Source of the DNA: Apodospora peruviana
Lineage: Eukaryota > Ascomycota > Sordariomycetes > Sordariales > Lasiosphaeriaceae
Reading direction: 5' to 3'
NCBI GenBank assembly: GCA_033439685.1
Contig: JAUEDM010000004.1
Span: 2,418,001-2,482,000 of the forward strand
Length of the DNA stretch: 64,000 nucleotides
Shown here piece after piece: positions 21,768-33,450 of the stretch. A program made the translations under genes and the position numbers. The first letter of the stretch is position 1. Every line of letters starts with the position of its first letter. The notes under the pieces were generated by a model. It ran no database searches, was not told where the DNA came from, and saw only the letters and a program-made list of their open reading frames with translations.

Positions 21768-24700
21768 CTAAAACAGCTTCAAGTTCGTCCGCTGCTGTAT
21801 CCTCGTGCCGTTGAGCATAGCCCTCAACTTCTTCGGCCTGGCCTGCAGCCGGCGAAACGCCTCCTGAACGTGCCGCGGCTCGACCGGCGTGCGGCCCTCG
21901 CTCGGCGGATCAAACAAACCCTGAGCAAGCTTGCGCTTCTTGGCTCCCGCGTTATCACCGGTCCGCTCCTTGATCAGATCCTCGTAGTCCTTGATCTTGA
22001 GCGCCTCCTCCGTCAGCGTCTGGACCATCTCAAACGTCAGAAACCCAAGAATATCAACTATATCATCCGACGGCTTGCTGTCCGTCACGAGACCAAAGCC
22101 CGCCCACTCGCGGAACCGCTTGCCCTTGCGGTACGTGAACGAGGCCTGCCGGAACTCGGACCACGTCACGTATTCCTCGCGCGTCATGGCCTTTGTCCGC
22201 TCGTCCGCCTTACGGAGCCGCTGCAGCGTGATGTAGTTCATCTCCTCCTCCTCCTCGTCTTCCTCGTCCTCCCGCTCGGGCACCTCGACGCCGTAGAAGG
22301 ACGACGGTTCCCAGGGCAGGCCGACCTTGGCTTTCTTATTCTTCTTTGTCGTGTCGTCGACGGGCCCGCCGGGGACCACGCCGCCGGGATCCTCACCGGC
22401 ACCCATCTCTACCTCGCCGCCCTTGTCGTCCGAGTCCTTCACGTTCTTCCGAACGTCTTTCCAGGAGAGGAATGTGCGGAGCCGCGAGACTTTCGGCGCG
22501 TCGTCGCGGATTTGGAAGATCAAATCATTAATAGTGATTGATCTCGAACCACGACGAGCCGCGAGTTCGGTACAACTACGCAGCTATATAACAATATTAG
22601 CACAGAATATACATACGTAAGTGGCATCGTCATTTGGCTCAACTTACAATCTCGACGACTTGTTGCCGCACAATGTCTTCAATGATACCGGTGGTTTCCA
22701 CCGATGGTTCGCCAGTCTCACCAGAGACGTACATCATCTGTTTGATCGAGTCAGTAAGCCCGTCATGAAAATTCTGCCGTTCAATCGCATCCTCCCAGTC
22801 ATCCGCTGGTGGAGTGATAGCTAAAGGTGGAAGGACAGTAGCCGGATGTTCAGCATCGCAGGATTCTTCGGCAAGAGAAGACGCCTCACGCGAGTGAACC
22901 GAATCAATCCAATCATGGAACCCGGGACAAAGATCGCGACTATTCATCAGGTCCCAATTACGAGGCAGACCCCCCGCCGGAGGCTGCCGCGGTCTGTCCT
23001 TGCCTCTAGGCTGCGGACTGCCACCATTTGGCGAGCGTGTGGTCAGGCTCATGGTCTGGGACTGAGGAGTGAACGTAGGCTGACTAGCAACATGGCCATG
23101 ATTGAGAACAGACAGTCTCAGAACCGACGGAACATGCTCAGTGGCAGTCGAACCCCAACTTTTGTGTAGACGCTGTTCTTCTTCGTCCTTTCCCTTGGCC
23201 AACAGATAAGCGGCTACAGCATGCCTTGGCGTGGTGAAGACATTCGGTTGAGCACGTAGATTTGAAGACACCGTGCTTGTCTCCGACATTGAGCCCGACG
23301 AAGGTGGCCCATGGTTCACAAGGGGTGTTTCTGTTGTCTGCAGCGCCTCGACCCTGTGATTTGAAGGTTGTGCGCGGTTGGCAATAGGCGTCACAGGATA
23401 GTTTTGGTGAACCGTACGGGGATCCGACAATGGACCTGACGGAGGATGCTCATAGTTTCTAAGTGGAGTCCATGGTTGTCCAGTTCGTGAATGTCCAGGC
23501 GTAGCTTTTGGGGGTGAAGAGGGACTGCCACCAGAGCCTGAAACATCAGAATGTACTGGCCCGCTGTAGCGCATATCTCCAATTTTTGGACGGTTCCCAA
23601 GAAGCATGAAGTCAACAGGGCTATCGGTAGATGGAGTGCCAGGTTGTTGTGCGTTCTTAACTGCAGCGATATTCCATGAACTATTAAGAGCCATGGAGTC
23701 GATTCCCATCTGTGTCACTGAAACGTGATGGAAATGCACACCATGTTGCTCGGCCACTGACTTGATATACTCTGCTTCGAGCCCTGGCTTTCCCCGACTG
23801 CTTTTGGTGCTGTTATTTGGAGCTTCCAGGTGGGCTCTGGAATGTTGGAGGTTGACTGGCGGTCTCGTGAGAGGAGATGGCGCCATAGTTTGGTGGGCAG
23901 CCAAAGGACGATTGAGGCATGCAATATTGCTGGCTAATCCTGGACTTTGAGATGCAGTTCGAATATTAGGAGACGCGGTATATTCCAGCTTTTTGTTTGA
24001 ACCAAAGGACCCTGGAGCGATCCAAGAAGGCCGCCGGGGGTCGATGTTTGACTCCACGTTGCCGGTTTGAGAGCGTGATGTGGGAATGAAAGCTCGTGCA
24101 TCGGCGCTGGTGAATTGAGGGCGGGAATCTCGAGAACCGTGGGAAGACCCAGGGTTGAGAGGAGCTGCGTGATGTGATGGGAATTGCGTTTTACCTGGTG
24201 CCATGCTTGGGGCGATGGAAACTAAACGTGTTGGATATTGGCCACCGTTCTTCCCAAGCGTTCGCCAAATTTTGGCGATAGTGTCGCTGACGGACTCGGG
24301 AAGTTTTGTACGGAGATTTGACCTCCAATCGATACCTGTTGGGTCGACCGCGGATCTCGAGTGCGCGATACAGGTGTCGACGTCGCTGCGTGGGGCTGCT
24401 ATCACTTGGTGCACGGGACGTCGACGGCGAGTGCGCATGCAGCGTGTTCCATTCACGGGGAAACCGAGAGATCAACAAGTCCAAATCGACGGTGGAGAGA
24501 TCTGTTGTTGAATTTCTGTTGAACTGCTGTTGAACTGTTGCTGAACTGCTCGTATTGCATGACCTGTGGCCATGCTGGCTCTTGCTCCAGGTCGTCCAGA
24601 TTCTGCAGCATGGGCTGTTGACGTCCTCCTCAGGCCTCTTATAGCACAGACACGAGACTCTGCCATCATAGACTCGTTTCCACTCAACCGATGGACGGAT

Positions 24701-25170
24701 AGATGACCTTGCTCCGTTCCAGTGCATCGGTGACCGTCCAGGCAGGACGCATCCAGCATTTGCGTCTAGGGCGCCCAATCGACAGCTGCGAAATCACTGG
24801 GACACACCATATCCTGTATATCGACTTATGCCACCAAATCCCCATGCTGGAAAGTATTGCTCTAAGATGGCGAGGCGTATGTTTCGATTTCCACTATCCA
24901 CCAATGTCGAAGCTCCACCGTGGACGACACTAACGACAATCACATTATACAGCCACTTGGTCAATGTGCCAACAACGGTAACGCGTGGTTCCCTTTCGAC
25001 TCTGCCCTTGCCAACCCAAATAAGTCCAACACTTGCTGAAGTCACATCCATCATATGAAATAGGGACACGGGGACAACCACCAGACACAAGAAAGGGAAA
25101 GAAACAAAGAGACAGCACCAACCTGCTGGATTTCCTGGCGGTATTTGTATTGTTTGTCTCGTTCCGACAT
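21768..25170 (-). CDS. spt3: SAGA subunit Spt3 (canonical splice form)
   Basis: Exons 25170-25123, 22737-22648 and 22583-21768, 317 aa. Exon 1 encodes only 16 residues, ending in EIQQ, after a good CAAAATG context; exon 2 continues MMYVSGETGEP...RQQVVEI and exon 3 LRSCTELAARRGSRSITI. Together they rebuild the N-terminal histone fold of Spt3, followed by KVSRLRTFLSWKDVRK, an acidic stretch and the C-terminal second fold (yeast Spt3 is 337 aa). Spt3 helps SAGA deliver TBP to promoters. Intron 2 is normal (64 nt, GTAAGT). Intron 1 spans 22738-25122 (2,385 nt), with donor GTTGGT and a good branch point (TTACTGAC) before the acceptor AAACAG. That length is more than ten times any other intron here. 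Spt3 and ist1 diverge from a 541-bp promoter. Confidence 0.9.
22738..24438 (-). CDS. Long open frame inside spt3 intron 1, in frame with spt3 exon 2
   Basis: From ATG 24438 (another ATG with better context at 24204) the frame is open for 567 codons up to the spt3 acceptor and runs on into exon 2 with no stop until intron 2. The protein is rich in Ser, Pro, Thr, Asn and His and looks disordered; I recognise no domain. A more ordered patch lies near the middle (YIKSVAEQHGVHFHHVSVTQ), and the end reads WEDAIERQNF...DSIKQ. Third positions are less GC-rich than in spt3 exon 3. It may be an alternative first coding exon giving an 868-aa Spt3, or a nested gene with an unseen 3' splice. A chance frame is possible but unlikely at this length. 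Confidence 0.5.
24501..24552 (-). repeat. Imperfect CAACAG/GTTCAACAG repeats upstream of the intronic frame
   Basis: On the minus strand CAGTTCAACA-type units recur about four times just before the nested frame. CA-rich leaders of this kind are common in fungal 5' UTRs, so this could mark an internal transcript leader (inference). A second same-strand open frame (24191-24778) overlaps here. Confidence 0.5.
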
Positions 25171-25711
25171 TTTGAATAATAGATAATAAGATCCTGTTCG
25201 TTATACTATAAGCAACATTAAACTGCGTTAACTCTCGTAGACGGCGTACACAGGTTCGACTTGTGGAAGCTATGCAAATAAATAAAGCTTGTTGAAAAGT
25301 CCGACACAAAACGTAAAGGCCAAAGAATTGATGATAGGAAGTCGAACTCAATGTTTCATTGAAGTTCATATGGGAATGCCAAGCCGGTGGCGGCTGAGGA
25401 CCATCCTCGCTTATCACGTGCTGTGGGGGCGGGAAGGGCTATACAGATATCATCTGCACTGTGCAGCGGAGCGGTACCCCGCCATGCGCCCCACCACGGA
25501 TACCACAGCAGCTGCGCAAGCTCCCCGCGCCGGGACACGCCTATCGCATTCATTCATCCAGCATCGATCAAGAGAGTGCCCGGCAGCCTCCCAGGCAGAT
25601 ATCCAAAGAAACTGTCGCAAACTATTCCGAGAACGCTTCCTTACCAACTGCACAAATTCAGTGCCAATCATCGATTAGTCTCCCGTTGAAACCTCTCTTA
25701 GTACCTTCAAA
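25171..25711. promoter_or_regulatory. Divergent promoter between spt3 and ist1
   Basis: 541 bases separate the two ATGs. No TATA box or other element stands out; the spt3 side is AT-rich (25170-25300). Confidence 0.6.
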
Positions 25712-26702
25712 ATGCCACCTCCGTCGCATCTCCTCGTGGTCCGTCCCTCCCTAATCACCGCCCCTGTTTCGAAAATGATGCGGAATCTCAACTAATGTGT
25801 AACAGGCCAAGGTCAAGGTCCAACTCAAGCTGGCCATTGCCAGGCTGCGCATGGTGCAGAAGCGCGACGAAGCGCTGTCCAAACAACAACGGAGGGCCAT
25901 GGCCCAGCTCCTAGAGGCGGGCAAGATCGACTCGGCCCGCATCCGCGTCGAGAACATCATCCGGTCCGACATCACCACCGAGCTGCACGAGATACTCGAG
26001 CTATACTGCGAGCTCTTGCTGGCGAGAGCAGGTCTGCTCGAGGCGCTCACGTGCGACCCGGGGCTCGAGGAGGCCGTCAAGAGCATCATGTACGCCGCGC
26101 CCAAGACGGAAATCAAGGAGCTGCAGCAGGTGCGGACGATACTGGCGGAGAAGTTCGGCAAGGACTTTGTCACACAAGCGATGGAGAACCACGGAGGAAA
26201 AGTATCGGAGAAGGTGGTCAAGAAGCTCAGCGTCACGCCGCCTAAGGAGGAGCTTATTGTCGGGTACCTGGAAGAGATCGCCAAGGCATACGGGGTGAAC
26301 TGGCCCAAGAAGGCGCCGACGGACCTGGGGGATCCACCTGATTTTGTGGACGACGACGATGACGGGAACCCAAGTGGTGGCCAGGCTCAAAAGAATTTCG
26401 AAGAACCTCTCGCTGGAGAGGATTCCGAAGACAGGGAGGTTGAGGCCCGGGCGGAGCTCAGCAAGGCGACGCCGCCCAGGTCGTTTGGACCGGCCAGCCC
26501 GCTCCATGTCAACCCGCCGAGTCCGTCGACCGACAATATCCACCCCAAGGTGACGCTCAACTCCATGGAACTCAAACCGAGTAAAAGGATGACGGATGCG
26601 GCCGCGCCGAAGAAAGCAGCAACGCCAAAAAAGGGAAGCATCGCAGATGGGGTTCCCGACGTGGATGAGTTGGCTAAACGGTTTGCCGCGCTCAAGAGAT
26701 GA
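25712..26702 (+). CDS. ist1: IST1-like ESCRT-III regulator
   Basis: Exons 25712-25738 and 25806-26702, 307 aa; 67-nt intron with donor GTCCGT and acceptor AACAG. The nine-codon first exon is needed to reach an ATG, and the join gives LLV-AKVKVQLKLAIARLRMVQ, the typical start of the Ist1 domain. The helical Ist1 core spans about 10-180 (QQRRAMAQLLEAGK, ARIRVENIIRSD, PPKEELIVGYLEEIAKAYGV). An acidic/Pro-rich linker follows, and the end DVDELAKRFAALK fits an MIT-interacting MIM1 motif, which in the family binds Vps4 and Did2 to regulate endosomal ESCRT-III disassembly. The exact donor (GTCCGT versus GTGGTC three bases earlier) is uncertain by one residue. Confidence 0.92.
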
Positions 26703-27483
26703 TGCGAGCGTGGCTTATTGTGCTTTCATTTGCACCACTTGTTGGGTCTGGTCTCTCTGGGTGGGTGTCTCGCTGTTATTGCTTTGGACTGGGTAGGCTC
26801 GCGGGTTTGGAGTTTGGTACGGGATATAAGTTGTCTAATGGCTTGTTGATTTCTTTAAAGAGTAGAATTATGAATGATACTCCCCTTTTTCGTCTGACGA
26901 AGTTTGACATCGTACGGGGACACAACGAGTTTGAAATTGGACGATGACGACGACGACGACGACGAATCGATTGAGATCCATCCCGCCAAGTCCACGATTG
27001 TTACAAGAAAAGCAGTCATTACCATAATTACCTACCTAGATAGATACCTGTATTTATCCTCCCTCCCACACCAATGCAGATACGCCGACATCCACGCACA
27101 TGCAATGCACAGACCTAACCATCACTTTCCTTCCTTCATATCAAAGTAAGTCCCTCTAGACATGGCTGCCAACCACCCTCGCCGGTTATGCGCCTCTCCC
27201 GGCCGCGACGATAGGGATCCACGTCACTTCCAGGTTGATCCGTACATATAATGTGAACAAAACCGAAAGAAGGGTAAACTGAGGGACAGGAAACTACCTC
27301 GAGTGGACACACACACCCGACCAAAATAGAACCTAAACTCCTTCGGGGCGATCAGAACATAACCGGTCCAACACCGATCCTATATAAAGCAAGAGACACA
27401 TTTGCGGCTGGGCTATCTCTAGCCCCTTGTTTCCGTTTATTCATCAAACAAACCCCAAAACATGTCGTCCAGTGCGGCTGACC
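26703..27483. other. Intergenic region between ist1 and csm1 (convergent)
   Basis: Two 3' UTRs and no gene. A GAC trinucleotide run sits at 26943-26965. Confidence 0.65.
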
Positions 27484-29243
27484 TCAATGCTCAGTCAAAG
27501 CCTTGGTAACCCTCGCATAAAACTTGGCCGTGTGCGCCCTCGGGAAATCGATCTCATCCGTCAAGTAGTCAGGCAGCTTGTCCATCAGCTCGCGGTCGCG
27601 ATCGGGATGAATAAGGGGCGTGTATCTGGACCGCGGGCCATCCTCACCCCCTCCCCCTTCAGCTGTGACAGAACCATTGGTCAGAGACGGATCAGCCTGG
27701 ATGGCAAGCTTGAAGTGCAGGCTCCCGTTGCGGCCGGTCTGGATGCAATCGTACACGTCCTCGTCGCCCTCGCGCTCGATGCCGAGCACGATCAGGCCCG
27801 TGAGGTCGCCGTACAGGTCCTCCTTCTTTTGCGCGTTGATCGTGGCGATGGAGCTGGCATTACCCTTGGCCATGTTCGCCATCATGCGCGGGTTGCCGTT
27901 TGCCTTCATGGCGCTGCCGGGCATCGCCACAACCTTGGCGGCGGCGGCGGCTTCGGCCGTCCTGGCGGCCGTGAGCTTCATATTGAGCGCCTTGATCTCG
28001 GTCTTGTACTCGCCCAGCGAGGTGGTAAGTTCCCTGACTTTGGCTTCAAGACTCTCAACGTTGGCGTCGCTTGCTTCAAGCTGTTTGCGTAGGCGCTGGG
28101 TCTCTTTGGCTGCTTCCCTCTGGGCTGCTAGCTCGTTCTTGAGGCTGGCGATCAGTTCATCGGCCGCTGTACAATTTTGTGTTCTCCTGTTAGCAAAATT
28201 GAAAGATAAAAATATCGAATTAACTGGCTTGGAAGCAAGCGCAACTTACACTTTGACTTCTCCTCCCCTTGCTTCCTGAGCTTATCAAAATTGCTCTCTG
28301 CCTCTCTGACCGCGATCTCGCGCAGATCTCGGTACCTGAGCTCCAGAGCCTCATATTTCTGCGTCATCTCGCCAAGTCGCCGGCGAAGAGCCGGACCGTC
28401 GCCACCACCGTCCTTAGAAGGCGACGCAGAAGACCCATATATAGGCCGTCTCTTCGTCGGGCTCGGCAGTGCTTGGGGAGCAGCAGATGCGTTGCGACGA
28501 CTTCCTCGTGGAACGATTGGTGGTTCCTCCTGTTCAACTCCCCGGTTGTCATCGTTGTCGTCGTCGTCCTCAGGCTCGCTAAGCTCCACACGCGACGCTT
28601 CTTCAAGGTCCTGCGGCTGTTGTGTTTCCGGAATCTCGGTCTCGTCCTCCTCCTCTGCCTCCTCCACAGCCTCGTGCTTCTTTGTCATTGCCTTCCTTCC
28701 TCTCTGCGCCGCACGAACTGGTGGCTCCGGTTTCGCTTCACCGGCTGCGGCCGTCTTCTTTGGCCGGCCGCGCGTCGTGGCTTTCGGAACAGCAGTCTGC
28801 GCGGTCGCGGGTGCATCCACCATAACAGTATCCTCAACGTCATCATCATCCTCCTCAACCACGGCGGGGGCAGCGCGCTTTCGCCCGCGCGTCGTCGTCG
28901 TCGTCGCAGGTGGCACGTTTGCCGACTTTTCCACCAATACCGTCGATGATGCTCCGTCGTCTTCTTCAACCGCCGCAGCTGCGCGTCGCTTCTTCTGTGC
29001 CGGTTTGGTGACCTTATTGGCAGCAGCTGTGGCAGCCGGTTGCCGGCCGGCGCGTTTCTTTGCGGGAGGCATGGCGGCGTTATTCTTGATCTTTTTCGTA
29101 TTGACAACAGGCGACACCAACTTCTTGGTTGCCAGTTTTCGTGCGATTGTGGTAGTAGTAGTTATGACGCCGCCGCTCAATCCGTCCTCCGAATCCGAAT
29201 CCACCAACTCCAGCAACTGAGAGCGGAATTTCGCGCTCGACAT
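27484..29243 (-). CDS. pcs1: Monopolin-like chromosome segregation protein Csm1/Pcs1
   Basis: Exons 29243-28250 and 28166-27484, 558 aa; 83-nt intron, donor GTAAGT, acceptor TGTACAG. The ATG at 29243 gives MSSAKFRSQLLELVDSDSED; a GTG upstream was rejected. The first ~240 residues are disordered, Lys/Arg- and Asp/Glu-rich with several nuclear-localisation-like clusters and AT-hook-like RGRPKK. A coiled coil runs from about 285 to 400 (LRRRLGEMTQKYEALELRYR), and the C-terminal globular Csm1 domain includes LYGDLTGLIVLGIEREGDEDVYDCIQ. The family clamps microtubule sites at kinetochores (Pcs1/Mde4) and acts in rDNA. The long acidic/basic N-terminus is usual for filamentous fungi. Confidence 0.9.
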
Positions 29244-29741
29244 CGGAAAAGCGCGCCAAGGATATGTCACGCGCGTGCGCCGGTCGGTCGGTCGGTCAAG
29301 TGATGTGGATTTCTGTGGAGGCAGAAAAGCCAGAAAACAAGGTTTAGCTTGGGACGGATTGTTAGGTAAGATAAGTACCGGTAATCTGCAGATCGAATTA
29401 CAACTAAATGACGCGTGTTTTGGCGGTGATTTAATTGTTTAAGTGTTCAATCAGACGAATTTGGAGAACAGATGGCGTTGCCACGACCCAAAGTAAACAA
29501 ACGGCGCTTGAGTGAGGGGCAATTTCAATTTGCGGCCCCTTGTCTATTTATTTTCACGCAGCACCGTTGGAGACATCGCCATCTCGCCTCAAAAGCTGGG
29601 ACTGAAATTTTAGATCAGTGCAGATTTCTCTGATTACAGAGTACTTTTCTAAAACACCAAATCTAACGTCAGATATCCATACGTAACTCCCGTCCCCATC
29701 TCATATACATAGAAGATATTCCCAATCCAGTTCAGTTCAGC
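29244..29741. other. Intergenic region between csm1 and exo84
   Basis: About 500 bases with the pcs1 promoter and the exo84 3' end, both genes on the minus strand. A GGTC tetranucleotide repeat lies at 29282-29297. Nothing else is evident. Confidence 0.6.
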
Positions 29742-32012
29742 TCACATGAGGCCGAGCCCGACTTGAGAGTTCGTCTTCCCATTCTGCCCAACTGGACTGC
29801 CATCCATGGTACCGTTCACATTCCGTCCCACCAGGTTGCGGAAATCCAGCCCGACCTCGTTGAGCATGGTGGCGTGCTCCTTGGCTCTGCTCATGCACTG
29901 CGTCCACACCTCGCCGCCTTCCTCGGCACTACTCAGCTGCCGAGCCAGAAGGGAATTGAACGCATCAACCTCCTCCTTGGCCCACTTGACGCAGGCGCTC
30001 ATCATGGGCGGCGGGAAGCAGGTCTGGAAACAGCTGACAGTATTCCGGATGATGGTAAAGTAGACAAACGATATCTCCCAAATGTAGAGATGTAGATCGC
30101 CTTGAAATATGCATTGCCTGTTGTTATTGTTGTCAGTTCATTGCTACATACGACAACTCGATATTCGGGTGGTTAGTCAAAACGTACCTGGAACGCTTCT
30201 GGATGATCTCACTTCGAGCCTCCAAGTAGGCCTCCCGGGCGCGATCCTCAAAGCCCAGTCGGGTCAGCCAAGTCACGTTGAGCTTGGTCTTTCGGGGCTG
30301 GTCGTGGGTGCTGGCCAGCTCACGAACGACCAAGGTTGCCAGCTTGGCGCATCTCTCATCGACCTTAAACGAGATGAAGTCCTGGGCAATCACATTGTTC
30401 CTCAAGCCATACGCAAGGCTCTTCAGTTTCTCGATCCGAGCGACCGCTGGCTCAATTTGTTGCAGCGCAATGTTGATATCCAGTTCATCCATCTGGCTCT
30501 CCACCCAACGAAGATTCTGTTGCTTACCGTCCACTTCAATAAGCATATCTTTGATATCGGAGAGCGTCTCCAGCAACTCGGTCTTCTGTAGGAGACCGGG
30601 ATCACGCGATGCAAAGTAGTTGATGGTTTCTTTGGCCTTGTTCGTTGCCTCCCTTTCCGATTGCAGGTTCCTCCTCAACTCTTCCACAGTTTTCCGGATA
30701 TTGAGGATTAATGTGTTCTTCTCTCTATCTTCTGGCTTTTCTGTTCTGTAGATGAAAGACTCGTTTTGGCCACCGCCTCTGACCATGATCGCATCGGCAA
30801 GCTTGTTTCTTCCACTCGACGACTCGCCAGTTCCGGCCATGTCGATGACTTCCACATCCTGGAGATGCCAACAACGGTCAGCGACGAGCTTCGTCATGGG
30901 GCCTCGACTGTCGGGAGTAGTGGGGCCATCCGTCTTGCGCTTCTTGCGTGACGCAACCAGCAGGTGGTCATTGAGCAGGAAGATCTGCATTGATCGCCTC
31001 GATTTATATGTTGCATTATCGAGCTCGATCCACGGACCTGCGTTCTGCACAACATGGCGACCCTGGGAGTTGGGCAGGAACTTTTGCGACCCCTCGACGT
31101 TCTTGTACAAAGCCTGCATCTGAGAGCTCCAAAGCGCGGTTCGATCAGCAACAGAGCTCCGCTTGTCCCTCTTGCTGAGGCCAGTCGAAAATTCACCACC
31201 AAAGCCCGAGGTATCGGCGTTGCTGGAAGCCGACCGCAGCGCAGTCGTGTTCACCTTCAGCTCTGACATGAGGTTCTTGAGGGTGCGCATTTCGCCCTTG
31301 AGCTTCTCCGCTTCCTTGCTGATCTTGATGAATTGTGTGCGGTTCTGGTACACATTCTGCTGCAAGTCGGTGGACGCTCTGCTTTTCAGCTTCCTCAATG
31401 TGGCTTCGTAGTCTCGGATCTCGTCCTCTGTTGCCTCACTTAGTATTTCGGCCACATCTGGTATAAGTTAGCCATGTTGTTTGCTTCAATCCAGGTTTAA
31501 GCTGATTTTTCCCACGTACACTGTTCAGCAGAGAGGTTTGGATCTCGCAGGGCCCTGATATCCACCTGTGGTGCGGCGCCACCACCACCGCTGCCACCAC
31601 TTCCCCCCCTTCCCCTAGATGGGGGTTGCCGGCGATTCTGTGGTGGCTCATACTTGTCAAAATTAGGGAGAGATGGCATCGGGTTGGCGGTTGGATCAAA
31701 GTCAGCCGGGATATTGTTGAAACGCGTCGAATAGCGGCGCTTCACCAGATCGGAAGTCTGTCGTAGATAGGGAGAGGGCATTAGTTATTAGGGATCAAAG
31801 ACACCGGGAGATCTGCTTCTTACCTTTCCACTACTTTGAGGAGGTGGCCGTGGTCGCGGACGGGGAGTCTCGTCGACTGAACGACCGGCTGACCCCTGGG
31901 ACCTCGCATCTTGTGATATGGGATTCGAGATCTGTCTCGGCGCGCTGATAGTCGGACGGCCCTTTCTCTTGCCTCCACTCCTTAGAGATATCTTGGATCG
32001 CTCTTCAGACAT
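29742..32012 (-). CDS. exo84: Exocyst complex component Exo84
   Basis: Four exons: 32012-31824, 31757-31520, 31457-30188 and 30117-29742, 690 aa; introns of 66, 62 and 70 nt, all with GTA-type donors. The N-terminus is basic and Arg/Pro-rich, then comes RRYSTRFNNIPADFDP and a Gly-rich stretch. The coiled-coil region (LSEATEDEIRDYEATLRKLK) and PH domain (around GPWIELDNATYKSRRSMQIF) follow, and the helical cullin-repeat-like C-terminal half closes with DFRNLVGRNVN. Exo84 is a peripheral subunit that tethers secretory vesicles to the growing hyphal tip via Rho GTPase and Sec interactions. Splicing is supported by frame at every join, including EQ-YVAEIL and RSR-QCIFQG. Confidence 0.93.
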
Positions 32013-32652
32013 GTTGCTTGGACACTACCCTTTGCACAGGCGCAGCGTGCCGATTATAATGCAATAACAAGACCAGATAGACAGGACGCTGTACCGGACA
32101 GGATGAATTGCTGTTGAAAGGGGTGATAGATTCGTGCGGGATCCTCGAGTGGTTGATTGAATTGTTAGCTAGGTAGGTCGTTAGGAGCTCCAAAGGCGCA
32201 TTTGACGATGCCTGGCAACGACGACGACTATGTTTCCGCTGTTTTACCTAATTGCCGTCGGTACCACCGCAATCCGTCCCGTCTGCGCGTATCTGAGCTG
32301 TCCAAGTTCCAGGCTACAGAAGGTAAGGTAATGGGGTACGTACCGCTACTGCACGGGTACAGCAGTACAGCAATATCAGCCTCCGAGCCGCGTGGAACGT
32401 GCACTTCTAGCGTCACTGTGAAAGACATGGGACCAGGATCAGAGTTCAGAGCCAGAAAAAAATCGCCCAGCTGGAGATGGTTTAAGATTCTCGATGTGAA
32501 AGAGCTATCTTGAAAGTGGACGACTCTAAACTCCCAACAATCCATATACTTTGCTAGTAGCTGCGCCAGTTGACTACAAATAATCTCTCATCCTCCGGAT
32601 CCAAATTGATCATTTTCTTCCACTCTCATTCATCTTAAAAAGCATCGCCAAC
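32013..32652. promoter_or_regulatory. Divergent promoter between exo84 and tom20
   Basis: 640 bases between the two ATGs. No element stands out apart from an AC/CT-rich leader directly before tom20. Confidence 0.6.
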
Positions 32653-33450
32653 ATGGCCCCTACCACCACAACCATCGTCGCATCCACGGTTGCCGCAATA
32701 GCTACCGGAGTTCTTGGTATGCTCTTTCAACATCTCTCCCAAATCTAAGCGCATATAACCCCGTCTCAGCCCTAACCAACTCTTTCCATCGTTCCAGCCT
32801 ATGCCGTATACTTTGACCACCGCCGGCGGACCGACCCCGAGTTCCGGAGAGAGATTCGGCGCAGCTATCGCAGACAGGCGCGCCTTGACAAGGAGCGGGC
32901 CGAACAGAACGTGAATGCCCAGAGATATGCGATCAGGCGGTTCGTCGACGAGGCAAAGGAGGAGGGCTTCCCCACGGCTGTCGAGGCGAAGGAGGCCTAC
33001 TTCCTAGAACAGGTCTCGAATGGCGAGCTACTGGGCGCTGATCGTTAGTCTCCCCCGACTTGTTAACCCACCGACAAGATCACAGGACGACTAACTCCGT
33101 GGTTCACACAACAGCTACCAAGGCCGTTGAGGCCGCCCTATCTTTCTACAGGGCCCTCAAGGTCTACCCGACCCCAGGTGATCTGATCGGGATTTACGAC
33201 AAGACCGTCGCCAAGGTAATGGATGGAAACCGAACTTCCCCGTCTATGGCAATGCAGACACACAAGAAGAGACCCGATCAACTGACGTTTTCTCTTGAAA
33301 TAGCCAATCCTAGATATCCTCGCCGAGATGATTGCCTACGACGGAACCCTCAAGATTGGAGCCTCCGGAGCTTCGTACGGTGGCCCCTCTAATGACGATG
33401 TGGCCGAGATGATGCGCGAGATGGGAATATCTGGCCCCGGCCTCGACTAG
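32653..33450 (+). CDS. tom20: Mitochondrial outer-membrane import receptor Tom20
   Basis: Exons 32653-32716, 32798-33043, 33115-33215 and 33304-33450, 185 aa. The N-terminal anchor (about 7-26, TIVASTVAAIATGVLAYAVY) is followed at once by the basic cluster FDHRRR, then an Arg-rich helix, and the receptor domain with the TPR-like TKAVEAALSFYRALKVYPTP...LIGIYDKTV. It ends in a Gly-rich tail. Tom20 binds mitochondrial presequences at the TOM complex. Each of three introns (81, 71 and 88 nt) lies where the frame continues correctly into conserved sequence. Length is normal for fungi. Confidence 0.94.

Noticed and set aside
28291..29220. 309-codon plus-strand frame opposite csm1/pcs1
   Set aside because: Its Ser-rich translation is the complement of the Asp/Glu/Ala-rich N-terminus of the real protein; no family match.
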